Shown one piece after another: positions 6,901 to 13,153 of a stretch of DNA of 13,153 bases; position 1 is the first letter of the stretch; the number at the start of each line of letters is the position of its first letter. The notes beneath the pieces are model-generated. The model saw nothing but the letters and a program-made list of their open reading frames with translations. It was not told the DNA's origin and did not search any database. The position numbers were made by a program, and so were the translations under genes. Source of the DNA: SIG575 sp964474295 (GTDB lineage Bacteria; Bacillota; Clostridia; Oscillospirales; Acutalibacteraceae); NCBI GenBank assembly GCA_964474295.1, contig CAYYRN010000045.1, positions 1-13,153 of the forward strand. The letters are read 5' to 3'.

Positions 6901-7425
6901 ACGAGATCCTTCTCTTCGTTCAGGATGACGTATATAATGAGGATGCCCCCATTCTTCGTCATTCTGAGCGTCAGCGAAGAATCTACAAAATTAAGCATGA
7001 AACCCCTGCCGAGATCCTTCGTTTAACTCAAGGATGACAGGCAAGGGTTTTGACTTTTTACACGACCGCAACGAGATNNNNNNNNNNNNNNNNNNNNNNN
7101 NNNNNNNNNNNNNNNNNNNNNNNNNNNNNNNNNNNNNNNNNNNNNNNNNNNNNNNNNNNNNNNNNNNNNNNNNNNNNTTAACTCAAGGATGACAGGCAAG
7201 GGTTTTGACTTTTTACACGACCGCAACGAGATCCTTCTCTTCGTTCAGGATGACGTATATAATGAGGATGCCCCCATTCTTCGTCATTCTGAGCGTCAGC
7301 GAAGAATCTACAAAATTAAGCATGAAACCCCTGCCGAGATCCTTCGTTTAACTCAAGGATGACAGGCAAGGGTTTTGACTTTTTACACGACCGCAACGAG
7401 ATACTTCACTTCGTTCAGTATGACG
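6901..7425. repeat. Tandem array of a 170-bp unit made of three hairpin elements
   Basis: The unit beginning ACGAGATCCTTCTC runs 6901-7070. A second copy starts at 7071 and enters the N gap, a third resumes at 7178, a fourth occupies 7226-7395, and a diverged stub follows (7396-7425). Visible copies are essentially identical. Each unit carries three family hairpins in minus, plus, minus order: ATCCT/AGGAT (6906-6910, 6922-6926), ATTCT/AGAAT (6961-6965, 6978-6982) and ATCCT/AGGAT (7014-7018, 7031-7035). The third sits within an outer stem, AAACCCCTGCC (7000-7010) with GGCAAGGGTTT (7040-7050), 10 of 11 pairs. No open reading frame in it looks like a gene. Confidence 0.85.
7078..7177. other. Scaffold gap of 100 N inside the tandem array
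   Basis: Exactly 100 unknown bases, the conventional placeholder length. The TTAACTC landmark recurs at 7178 and 7348 (170 apart) but 7023 to 7178 is only 155. The true missing length is therefore more likely 115 bases plus a whole number of 170-bp units, if the array is regular. Confidence 0.97.
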
Positions 7426-7490
7426 AAAAAATAGTGATGACGAAGTAAATCAGGACAACGAAAACAACCGTTATCTTGGGCGTTTTTTAC

Positions 7491-7535
7491 ACCGTCATCT
7501 TGAGCGTAGCGAAAGCTCTCCTCACGGTCAAGCGA
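7491..7535 (+). repeat. Hairpin repeat element, copy F
   Basis: GTCATCTTGAGCGTAGCGAA (7494-7513) matches the family. Its inner stem is ATCTT (7497-7501) with AAGCT (7513-7517), four of five pairs, with a short outer stem ACCG (7491-7494) and CGGT (7525-7528). The flank CTCCTCACGGTCAAG is the same as after copy C at the other end of the window, so these two copies are a subfamily. It is about 220 bases before trkA. Confidence 0.65.
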
Positions 7536-7650
7536 AAAAGCAAAGGTAACAAATATGCTTGTCTTCAGCGAGATTCTTCGAATCGTTCATCAGTAATAGT
7601 GTCATAGAAGTGTGCGAACCGTCACCGGTTAAGAAAAAACTGAAAAAGTA

Positions 7651-7679
7651 TAGACTTTTATATTTTTTTGTAGTACAAT
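7651..7679 (+). promoter_or_regulatory. Promoter of trkA-trkH
   Basis: A -35 TAGACT (7651-7656, four of six consensus bases), a 17-base spacer and a -10 TACAAT (7674-7679, five of six) put the transcript start near 7686. The leader of about 29 bases is too short for a c-di-AMP or other known riboswitch. A small inverted repeat AACCG/CGGTT lies just upstream (7617-7630). The promoter lies inside the longer open frame that begins at 7559, which supports the later trkA start. Confidence 0.6.
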
Positions 7680-7714
7680 ACACAAGCAATAATGATTTTG
7701 AAAAGAGATGCATT

Positions 7715-9082
7715 ATGAATATTGTTGTTGTAGGGTGCGGTAAAATCGGAACCGCAGTTATTTCAAGCCTTGTTTCGGAGGGACACGACGTTACCGTCAT
7801 TGATAACAATCCCACCGCCATTAACGAGGTCACAAACATTTATGACGTTATCGGTCTTTGCGGAAACGGTGCCGACAGCGATATCCTTATTGAAGCCGGC
7901 ATTGAAAACACCGAGCTTTTCGCCGCTTTTACGGGTTCGGATGAACTTAATATGCTAAGTTGCTTTATTGCGAGAAGAATGGGTGCAAAGCACACAATTG
8001 CAAGAATACGCAACCTTGAATTTAACGACAGAAGCCTCGGCTTACTCCGTCAGCATTTGAACCTTTCAATGGCCGTCAATCCCGAAAAGCTTGCCGCAAG
8101 AGAAATTTTTAATATTTTAAAATTCCCGTCAGCGCTTAAAATCGAAAGCTTTTCAGCCAAGAATTTTGAAATGGTCGAAATCAGACTTAAATCGGATTCT
8201 GTTCTTGACGGTATGACGCTTGAACAAATGAGGAAAAAATATTCCTATAAATTCCTCGTCTGCATAATTCAAAGGGGTGATAAGGTTTATATCCCGGACG
8301 GTAACTTCACCCTCAAAGGCGGAGACAAAATTGCCGTTACGGCTGACCCGATTGAGGTTCAGCGTTTGCTTAAAAGCATCGGAATTTTGCAGAAAAAATC
8401 AAGAAATGTAATGATTGTCGGTGCAAACCGAACAGCATATTATCTTTCAAAAATGCTCCTCGGTATCGGCTGCAGCGTTAAGGTTATCGATTCAAATGCC
8501 GAAAAATGTGCCGACTTTTCCGAACTGCTGCAAAAAGTTGATGTTGTAAACGGCGATGCCGCAAGGGAAGAAGTCTTGCTTGAAGAAGGAATCGATTCAA
8601 TGGATGCGTTCGTTTCCCTTACCGGTATGGACGAAGAAAACATACTTCTTTCCTACTACGCTTCAAGCCACGATATCCAAAAGGTTATCGCTAAAGTTAA
8701 CCGTGATGAATTTGCCGCAATTGCCGAAAAACTCGGAATCGATTCGATAATTTCGCCTAAAATCGCAACAACCGATATTATCGTCAGATATGCCCGTGCT
8801 CTTGAAAGCTCAATCGGCAGCAGTGTTGAAACTATGTATAAGCTTATGGACGGCAAGGCGGAAGCTCTTGAATTTAATGTGCAGCCAAACTGCAAAATTA
8901 TCGATATCCCTCTCAAAGACATAAATTTCAAATCGAATATCCTCATAGGCGGTATTATAAGGGAAAAGAAAACCATTATAATCCCCGATGGCGATGATGT
9001 TATTAAAGCCGGTGATAAGGTTGTTGTTCTCACTGCGGGACATCGCATAAACAACCTTTCCGACATTATCAACTGGGGGTAA
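7715..9082 (+). CDS. trkA: Trk potassium uptake system, NAD-binding gating subunit TrkA
   Basis: This 455-residue cytoplasmic protein has two tandem RCK modules (TrkA_N then TrkA_C, repeated), the full-length TrkA arrangement rather than the single-module KtrA. It forms the nucleotide-responsive ring that gates the TrkH channel. Module 1 has a clean Rossmann motif, GCGKIG (7-12), and acidic D30 at the end of the second strand. In module 2 the glycine motif is degenerate (GANRTA, 236-241) although the acidic residue D259 is kept, so the second site may bind nucleotide poorly or differently. C-terminal RCK_C domains are at about 145-220 and 375-455. ATG 7715 is chosen over an in-frame ATG at 7559: it starts the conserved MNIVVVG sequence, follows a weak AAGAGA site 6 bases upstream and has a promoter just before it. 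It ends 6 bases before trkH. Confidence 0.93.
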   Translation: MNIVVVGCGKIGTAVISSLVSEGHDVTVIDNNPTAINEVTNIYDVIGLCGNGADSDILIEAGIENTELFAAFTGSDELNMLSCFIARRMGAKHTIARIRNLEFNDRSLGLLRQHLNLSMAVNPEKLAAREIFNILKFPSALKIESFSAKNFEMVEIRLKSDSVLDGMTLEQMRKKYSYKFLVCIIQRGDKVYIPDGNFTLKGGDKIAVTADPIEVQRLLKSIGILQKKSRNVMIVGANRTAYYLSKMLLGIGCSVKVIDSNAEKCADFSELLQKVDVVNGDAAREEVLLEEGIDSMDAFVSLTGMDEENILLSYYASSHDIQKVIAKVNRDEFAAIAEKLGIDSIISPKIATTDIIVRYARALESSIGSSVETMYKLMDGKAEALEFNVQPNCKIIDIPLKDINFKSNILIGGIIREKKTIIIPDGDDVIKAGDKVVVLTAGHRINNLSDIINWG

Positions 9083-9088
9083 TTTCGG

Positions 9089-10531
9089 ATGAATCATAAA
9101 ATGGTCTTCGGCACTGTCGGTAAAATTGTGTGGGTGGAAGCGTTAATGCTCGTTTTGCCGTGCATTGTGTCGATTATGTACAAAGAAAAATGCACGCTTT
9201 CGTTCCTTGCGGCAATTTTGATTGCAGCCGCAGTCGGAACAGCTCTTGTGCTTCTCAACCGCACCAAAAATGATGTCATTTACGCAAAAGAGGGTTTCCT
9301 CACCGTTTCTATTTCGTGGATAGTTTTGTCGCTTATCGGCGCATTGCCGTTTAGAATCAGCGGTGAAATTCCGCACTATATAGACGCTGTGTTTGAAACC
9401 GTCAGCGGCTTTACAACAACCGGTGCTTCGATTTTAACGGATGTTGAAGCTATGAGCCACGGACTTTTGTTTTGGCGCAGTCTTACACACTGGATAGGCG
9501 GTATGGGTGTTCTTGTTTTTGTTATGGCAATAACTCCGAATGTTTCCAAGCGTTCCATACACATTATGCGTGCCGAGGTTCCGGGGCCCGTCAAGGGCAA
9601 GCTCGTTCCGAAGCTTAGGGAAACCGCCAAAATCCTGTATTTCATTTACATTGTTATGACAATTGTCGAAATCGTGCTTTTGTATGTCGGCGGGATGTCT
9701 TTCTTTGACAGCCTTGTTCACGCTTTCGGAACTGCCGGTACGGGCGGATTCGGAATAAAAGCTGACAGTGTCGGCTCTTACAACAACTACCTGCAATGGG
9801 TAATAACTGTTTTTATGATTCTTTTCGGAATCAACTTCAATCTCTATTATCTTATGCTGATTAAAAGGTTTAAAGCCGCCTTTAAAAGCACTGAATTGTG
9901 GGTTTATTTGGGTATTGTTTTAACATCCGTCGGTTTGATAACGTATAATATTTATCCGATTTACGGCAATTTATCGGACAGCGTGCGAAATTCGGCTTTT
10001 CAGGTGGCTTCCGTAATATCAACAACAGGCTATTCTACGGTGGACTTCAATTTGTGGCCGTCATTTTCAAAGGCAATTTTGTTTTTGCTTATGTTTACGG
10101 GTGCTTGTGCAGGTTCTACAAGCGGCGGATTCAAAATTTCACGAGTTGTTATTCTTGTTAAAAAAATACACAGCGAAATTAAAAAGCTGATTCACCCAAG
10201 GGCGGTTAAAACCGTAACCTTTGAGGGAAAAAGGCTTGAAGAACAGACAATAACAGGAGTTTCCGTATATTTGGCAATTTACGCTTTCTGCTTCCTTTTT
10301 CTGTTCCTTGCTTTATCGCTCGACTCTTTCGATTTTGAAACGAATATAAGTGCGGTATCGGCTTGCTTTAATAATATAGGTCCGGGATTCGGAGCTGTGG
10401 GCCCTGCAAGCAGCTTTGCGGGTTATTCGCTGTTTTCCAAAATAGTTTTGACAATTGCAATGCTTTTGGGACGTCTTGAAATTTTCCCGCTGATTATCGT
10501 TGCTATGCCGGGAACGTGGTCGAAAAACTAA
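9089..10531 (+). CDS. trkH: Trk potassium uptake system, membrane channel subunit TrkH
   Basis: This 480-residue polytopic membrane protein of the TrkH/KtrB superfamily conducts potassium into the cell with TrkA. The four pore-loop repeats are all visible with their selectivity-filter segments: TTTGAS (109-114), TAGTGGFG (215-222), STTGYS (311-316) and GPGFG (431-435), each with its conserved glycine (112, 219, 314, 433). Hydrophobic helices flank each loop, and two extra N-terminal helices make this TrkH rather than the shorter KtrB. The conserved C-terminal motif GRLEIFPL is present. Translation probably uses the GGGGG run at 9075-9079, within the last codons of trkA, so the two genes are tightly coupled. 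An intrinsic terminator ends the operon. Length and motifs look intact. Confidence 0.95.
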   Translation: MNHKMVFGTVGKIVWVEALMLVLPCIVSIMYKEKCTLSFLAAILIAAAVGTALVLLNRTKNDVIYAKEGFLTVSISWIVLSLIGALPFRISGEIPHYIDAVFETVSGFTTTGASILTDVEAMSHGLLFWRSLTHWIGGMGVLVFVMAITPNVSKRSIHIMRAEVPGPVKGKLVPKLRETAKILYFIYIVMTIVEIVLLYVGGMSFFDSLVHAFGTAGTGGFGIKADSVGSYNNYLQWVITVFMILFGINFNLYYLMLIKRFKAAFKSTELWVYLGIVLTSVGLITYNIYPIYGNLSDSVRNSAFQVASVISTTGYSTVDFNLWPSFSKAILFLLMFTGACAGSTSGGFKISRVVILVKKIHSEIKKLIHPRAVKTVTFEGKRLEEQTITGVSVYLAIYAFCFLFLFLALSLDSFDFETNISAVSACFNNIGPGFGAVGPASSFAGYSLFSKIVLTIAMLLGRLEIFPLIIVAMPGTWSKN

Positions 10532-10552
10532 ATTATAAAAATTTACGTTAAA

Positions 10553-10605
10553 AATGCTTCCTTTGGTTTTGAAATCACAAAGCCAAAGGAAGCATTAATT
10601 TTATT
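10553..10605. terminator. Bidirectional intrinsic terminator between trkH and the glycoside hydrolase gene
   Basis: AATGCTTCCTTTGGTTTTG (10553-10571) pairs with CAAAGCCAAAGGAAGCATT (10578-10596) over 19 positions with a single G-T wobble and a 6-base loop. The plus strand continues with T-rich sequence (TAATTTTATTTT) and the minus strand with TTTTTAACG, so the hairpin can end both convergent transcripts. It is 21 bases past the trkH stop and 41 bases past the end of the hydrolase gene. Confidence 0.9.
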
Positions 10606-10637
10606 TTATTCGGTTTGTACTTTTTACAGTCCCTACA

Positions 10638-11894
10638 TTATCTGTCGGTTGAAGCAAAAGCTTCTTTAACGGCATAGAAAGACGGTTTGGGATTGCCTTG
10701 ACCGTCAACCAAGCCCCAGCCCGTTTCAACGGGGCAATCGGACTGTCCGCAAACGTAACAGGAATCGCTGTCCGACCACATATAAATAATCGTGCCGATA
10801 ATATAATCCTTTGACAGAAGTTTAGGAATAAGGTCGGCAAAGAATTTAGCTTGCCCTTCGGGAGTGTGAGAATATCCGTCCAAGTAATAGCCATCCGGCA
10901 GGGAGGTGTAAAAGTGGTTCATATATTCACCTCTGAAAATAACGTCGGCATACTGCTCGGCTGTGTAGTCGGGATAAATTTCAAGAATTTCTTCTTTCAT
11001 ATCTTCAGGAAGCTTTTGGATAAAGTTATCCATATCCGCTGTGGCTTCCGCCTCACTGTTGTAGCCGTATTTCTTCAAAATCTCAACCTTTTCGCTCTCT
11101 GTTTTCGGCTCGCCGTATCCGATATATCCAAACTCGCAGTAGATAATCGGCTTGCCCGTAACGTGATGTACAAGACCTGCAAGTGCGGTGTAAGTATCAA
11201 TTTCATGTATAACATCCTCAAAACAGCCGAGGTACAAATCAAGACCTACATAATCAAGATAATCATTCCATTTAAGCAGTTTAAAAGGCAAGGTCACATC
11301 TGCAATGTTGTAACCTACAAGTATGTTCCTTTCCTGACAAAGCGGATACATAACTTCAAGCTGCATACCGATAAATTCGGCTGCTTCGTCAATTGTCAAA
11401 GGATATGTAAACCTATCAATACCCATTTCGTTTGTTACCTGGAAAGCACCCACAATGCCCTCAAGGTCTTTTACATAATATTCCGCTATCTTCTGTATAG
11501 CCTCACGGTTTTCGGGCTCACGGGGGTCAAGTCCGTAGTTAATAAATTTGTAAGGGTACGGTGTTACACAAAAGATTTTTATGCCGTTATCGGCATAAGC
11601 TTTCATTTCGGCTTTCCAATTAAGATAGCTTTGGCTGATGTTGCCCTCGCTGTCGTAAAGGAACGGTACGTCTTTTCTCGTCCATTCGATACCGGCTTCA
11701 TGAAGCAAATCATAATCCGGGTCGGCATGGCAAATTCCTTTAATTACACCGCCGGATTTTTCAAGAGCCGCTTTCACATCGCTTTCATATTTTGCAAACG
11801 GGTCAAATGAAATAACGACGGACAATAGCGGAATCAAAACAGACAGTAATACCGCAAGGATTTTTTTGCCGAGTGCCAATAATTTTTCGTTCAT
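10638..11894 (-). CDS. Membrane-anchored or secreted glycoside hydrolase, clan GH-A-like TIM barrel
   Basis: This 418-residue protein has a positively charged N-terminus and one hydrophobic segment (about 11-30) without a clear signal-peptidase site. It could be an uncleaved anchor or a signal peptide; the rest would lie outside the membrane. The body reads as a beta/alpha barrel: WTRKDVPF (71-78), VTPYPY (110-115), then FQVTNE (151-156), the N-E motif of clan GH-A with E156 as likely acid/base, and IIYCEFGY (250-257) with E254 as likely nucleophile, 98 residues later. W373 in IIYMWSD fits the strand-8 aromatic residue. A cysteine cluster, C379, C382 and C387, follows and may bind metal or form a disulfide. 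Family (GH5, GH53, GH39 or other) and substrate are not decided. Start is set by AAAGGAGA (complement of 11902-11909), 7 bases upstream. Convergent with trkH; no dockerin or carbohydrate-binding module. Confidence 0.7.
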   Translation of the reverse strand: MNEKLLALGKKILAVLLSVLIPLLSVVISFDPFAKYESDVKAALEKSGGVIKGICHADPDYDLLHEAGIEWTRKDVPFLYDSEGNISQSYLNWKAEMKAYADNGIKIFCVTPYPYKFINYGLDPREPENREAIQKIAEYYVKDLEGIVGAFQVTNEMGIDRFTYPLTIDEAAEFIGMQLEVMYPLCQERNILVGYNIADVTLPFKLLKWNDYLDYVGLDLYLGCFEDVIHEIDTYTALAGLVHHVTGKPIIYCEFGYIGYGEPKTESEKVEILKKYGYNSEAEATADMDNFIQKLPEDMKEEILEIYPDYTAEQYADVIFRGEYMNHFYTSLPDGYYLDGYSHTPEGQAKFFADLIPKLLSKDYIIGTIIYMWSDSDSCYVCGQSDCPVETGWGLVDGQGNPKPSFYAVKEAFASTDR

Positions 11895-11912
11895 TTATAT
11901 TTCTCCTTTCAT

Positions 11913-11927
11913 TCGGGCTTTGCCCGA
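11913..11927 (-). promoter_or_regulatory. Small hairpin just before the hydrolase ribosome binding site
   Basis: TCGGGC (11913-11918) and GCCCGA (11922-11927) form a GC-rich 6-bp stem with a 3-base loop, 3 bases upstream of the Shine-Dalgarno in the hydrolase mRNA and otherwise in AT-rich sequence. It may affect translation initiation or mRNA stability. No known regulatory RNA class is recognised. Confidence 0.4.
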
Positions 11928-12137
11928 TTGTAACCTTATTGAGAGATATTTTAAAAACGTAAAAAACGGCATTGTATTTTTGTACGAAATTTTATTCCGT
12001 TGTTAGCATCTGTTTATTTAATATAATAAAACTTTATCACAAAACAGAATGATTTTCAATATTTAAAGCAAGATTTTTTATGAAGAATTTATATTTTTTG
12101 GTTATCTAAGGTAAATAATATTGTCAAATTTTACATC
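11928..12137. other. AT-rich intergenic stretch; promoter of the hydrolase expected but not resolved
   Basis: This part of the 339-base gap between the divergent hydrolase and guaA genes is strongly AT-rich and contains no credible open reading frame, RNA gene or known riboswitch. Several -10-like hexamers occur on the minus strand (for example TACAAT, complement of 11974-11979), but none has a good -35 at proper spacing, so I do not assign the hydrolase promoter. Confidence 0.5.
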
Positions 12138-12158
12138 TTCATTGCATTTTGCGATGAA
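12138..12158. promoter_or_regulatory. Inverted repeat upstream of the guaA promoter, possible operator
   Basis: TTCATTGCA (12138-12146) and TGCGATGAA (12150-12158) are complementary over nine positions with one G-T, around a 3-base centre. It ends 11 bases before the predicted -35, so it lies outside the guaA transcript and is better read as a protein-binding palindrome than an RNA hairpin. The binding protein is unknown. Confidence 0.4.
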
Positions 12159-12169
12159 CAAATTAATTC

Positions 12170-12198
12170 TTGCTTTTTTTAAAATATAGGTATATAAT
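12170..12198 (+). promoter_or_regulatory. Promoter of guaA
   Basis: A -35 TTGCTT (12170-12175), a 17-base spacer and a perfect -10 TATAAT (12193-12198) predict a transcript start near 12205. The leader is about 29 bases, too short for a purine riboswitch, and none of its conserved sequences is seen. Confidence 0.65.
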
Positions 12199-12233
12199 AA
12201 AAAACATAAAATCAACATAACGGAGGAATGTTT

Positions 12234-13153
12234 ATGCAAAGTAATGTACGTCCCGAATCAATGCAGAGAATTACAACAAAAGAACTCGCAGATGCTTTTA
12301 TCGAAGAACAGATAAAGGAAATCCGCACTCAAGTCGGAGATAAAAAAGTTCTTCTCGCACTTTCCGGAGGTGTGGATTCTTCGGTTGTTGCCGCTTTACT
12401 TATAAAGGCAATCGGCAAACAGCTCGTTTGTGTTCACGTCAATCACGGACTTATGCGTAAGGGCGAAAGCGAGCAGGTTATTGAAGTTTTCGGTAAGAAC
12501 CTCGATGCAAACCTCATTTATGTTGATGCAACAGATCGTTTCCTTGATTTGCTTGCAGGGGTAAGCGATCCGGAAAGCAAGCGTAAAATAATCGGCAAAG
12601 AATTTATCGAAGTTTTCGATGAAGAAGCCGCAAAGCTCGACGGAATTTCTTATCTTGCACAGGGTACTATTTACCCCGATATTCTCGAAAGCATCAAGCA
12701 GGCAGAAGGTAAAAAAGCAGTCAAATCGCACCATAACGTCGGCGGACTTCCCGAAAAAATGGATATGGAGCTTGTTGAACCCATAAAACTCCTCTTCAAA
12801 GATGAGGTAAGAGTTGTCGGTGAAGCTCTCGGACTTCCGCATAAAATGGTTTATCGCCAGCCGTTCCCCGGTCCCGGACTCGGTGTTCGCTGCCTCGGTG
12901 CAATTACCCGTGACCGCCTTCACGCACTTCGTGAGGCCGATGCAATTCTTCGTGAAGAATTTGATATTGCAGGTCTTGCAGGCAAAGTATGGCAGTATTT
13001 TATTGTTGTACCCGATATGAAAAGCGTTGGCGTAAAAGACGAAAGCCGTTATGAAGGCTGGCCGGCAATTATAAGAGCCGTTAACACAAAAGATGCTATG
13101 ACAGCAACCGTTGAAGAAGTCCCCTACCCGATTCTTAATAAGATTGTCTCCCG
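12234..13153 (+). CDS. guaA: GMP synthase, ATP-pyrophosphatase subunit without glutaminase domain (3' end cut by window)
   Basis: 306 complete codons are visible; comparison with GuaA C-termini suggests a few tens of residues are missing past the window end. It adenylates XMP and aminates it to GMP. The PP-loop is SGGVDSS (44-50). Further GuaA signatures are HVNHGLMRKGE (68-78), LAQGTIYPD (141-149), KSHHNVGGLPE (164-174), EPIKLLFKDEVR (182-193) and the dimerisation/XMP-domain motif FPGPGLGVRCLG (211-222). Ordinary bacterial GuaA has about 190 more N-terminal residues forming a glutamine amidotransferase. Here only 37 residues precede the first strand of the PP-ATPase domain, and a strong GGAGG (12222-12226) 7 bases before ATG 12234 plus a nearby promoter fix the start. 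It is therefore a split, archaeal-style arrangement or ammonia-dependent form. An in-frame ATG at 12228 is too close to the ribosome site. Confidence 0.92.
   Translation, partial: MQSNVRPESMQRITTKELADAFIEEQIKEIRTQVGDKKVLLALSGGVDSSVVAALLIKAIGKQLVCVHVNHGLMRKGESEQVIEVFGKNLDANLIYVDATDRFLDLLAGVSDPESKRKIIGKEFIEVFDEEAAKLDGISYLAQGTIYPDILESIKQAEGKKAVKSHHNVGGLPEKMDMELVEPIKLLFKDEVRVVGEALGLPHKMVYRQPFPGPGLGVRCLGAITRDRLHALREADAILREEFDIAGLAGKVWQYFIVVPDMKSVGVKDESRYEGWPAIIRAVNTKDAMTATVEEVPYPILNKIVS

Noticed and set aside
6768..7037. 89-residue open frame over copies D, E and the array
   Set aside because: It is made entirely of repeat elements, with no ribosome binding site and no recognisable protein signature.
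6901..7425. CRISPR array
   Set aside because: The repeated unit is 170 bp in full with no variable spacers, and it is composed of inverted hairpins. No cas genes are near.
7559..7714. N-terminal extension of TrkA from an upstream in-frame ATG
   Set aside because: The extra 52 residues have no TrkA character, the likely promoter lies within them, and the conserved start MNIVVVGCG is at 7715 with normal spacing to a weak ribosome site.
10851..11810. 319-residue plus-strand open frame
   Set aside because: It is antisense to the glycoside hydrolase gene, whose catalytic motifs, ribosome site and signal sequence are coherent. The plus-strand peptide has no recognisable features or ribosome site.
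12396..12923. 175-residue minus-strand open frame
   Set aside because: It is antisense to the clearly coding guaA and shows no family features.
1..13153. tRNA or rRNA genes, transposase genes, integrase genes or phage genes
   Set aside because: No sequence or protein signature of any of these was found. The repeats have no associated transposase inside the window.

Overview
The window looks like chromosomal DNA from a low-to-moderate G+C, Gram-positive-type anaerobe, most likely a gut or rumen member of the Clostridia (Oscillospiraceae/Ruminococcaceae-like). The reasons are GGAGG-type ribosome binding sites, TTGACA/TATAAT-type promoters, a giant secreted protein built of FIVAR-like repeats with a C-terminal type I dockerin, and gram-positive-style TrkA/TrkH. 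A run of exactly 100 N shows that it comes from a draft scaffold, probably a metagenome assembly. The genus assignment is inference.

Layout. Positions 1-216 hold hairpin-forming repeat elements, one of which is nested inside the apparent cysK terminator. Then come cysK (minus, 217-1143) and a divergent rlmA-type 23S rRNA guanine methyltransferase (plus, 1268-2071). A strong promoter and a leader with a 16-position stem precede a 1424-residue secreted FIVAR/dockerin protein (plus, 2317-6591), which ends at a clear intrinsic terminator. Positions 6690-7600 carry no gene. They hold more copies of the hairpin repeat, including a 170-bp tandem array that contains the scaffold gap. A promoter then drives the two-gene trkA-trkH potassium-uptake operon (7715-10531). 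A bidirectional terminator separates it from a convergent gene for a membrane-anchored clan GH-A-like glycoside hydrolase (minus, 10638-11894). The window ends inside a guaA-type GMP synthetase gene (plus, 12234 onward) that has no glutaminase domain.

How the genes relate. Only trkA-trkH is clearly an operon: TrkA is the cytoplasmic nucleotide-sensing gating ring and TrkH the potassium-conducting membrane subunit. The dockerin protein and the glycoside hydrolase are both extracytoplasmic and fit a polysaccharide-using lifestyle, but they are not adjacent and the hydrolase has no dockerin. cysK, rlmA and guaA are housekeeping genes on separate promoters.

The most interesting material is non-coding. 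A family of roughly 30-50 bp elements keeps a central stem whose bases co-vary between copies (ATCCT/AGGAT, ATTCT/AGAAT, ATCTT/AAGAT, ATACT/AGTAT). In the best copies it also has an outer stem that differs in sequence yet stays complementary. Also notable are two terminators sharing a conserved arm with different complementary bases, the structured leader of the dockerin gene, and the stand-alone GMP synthetase.
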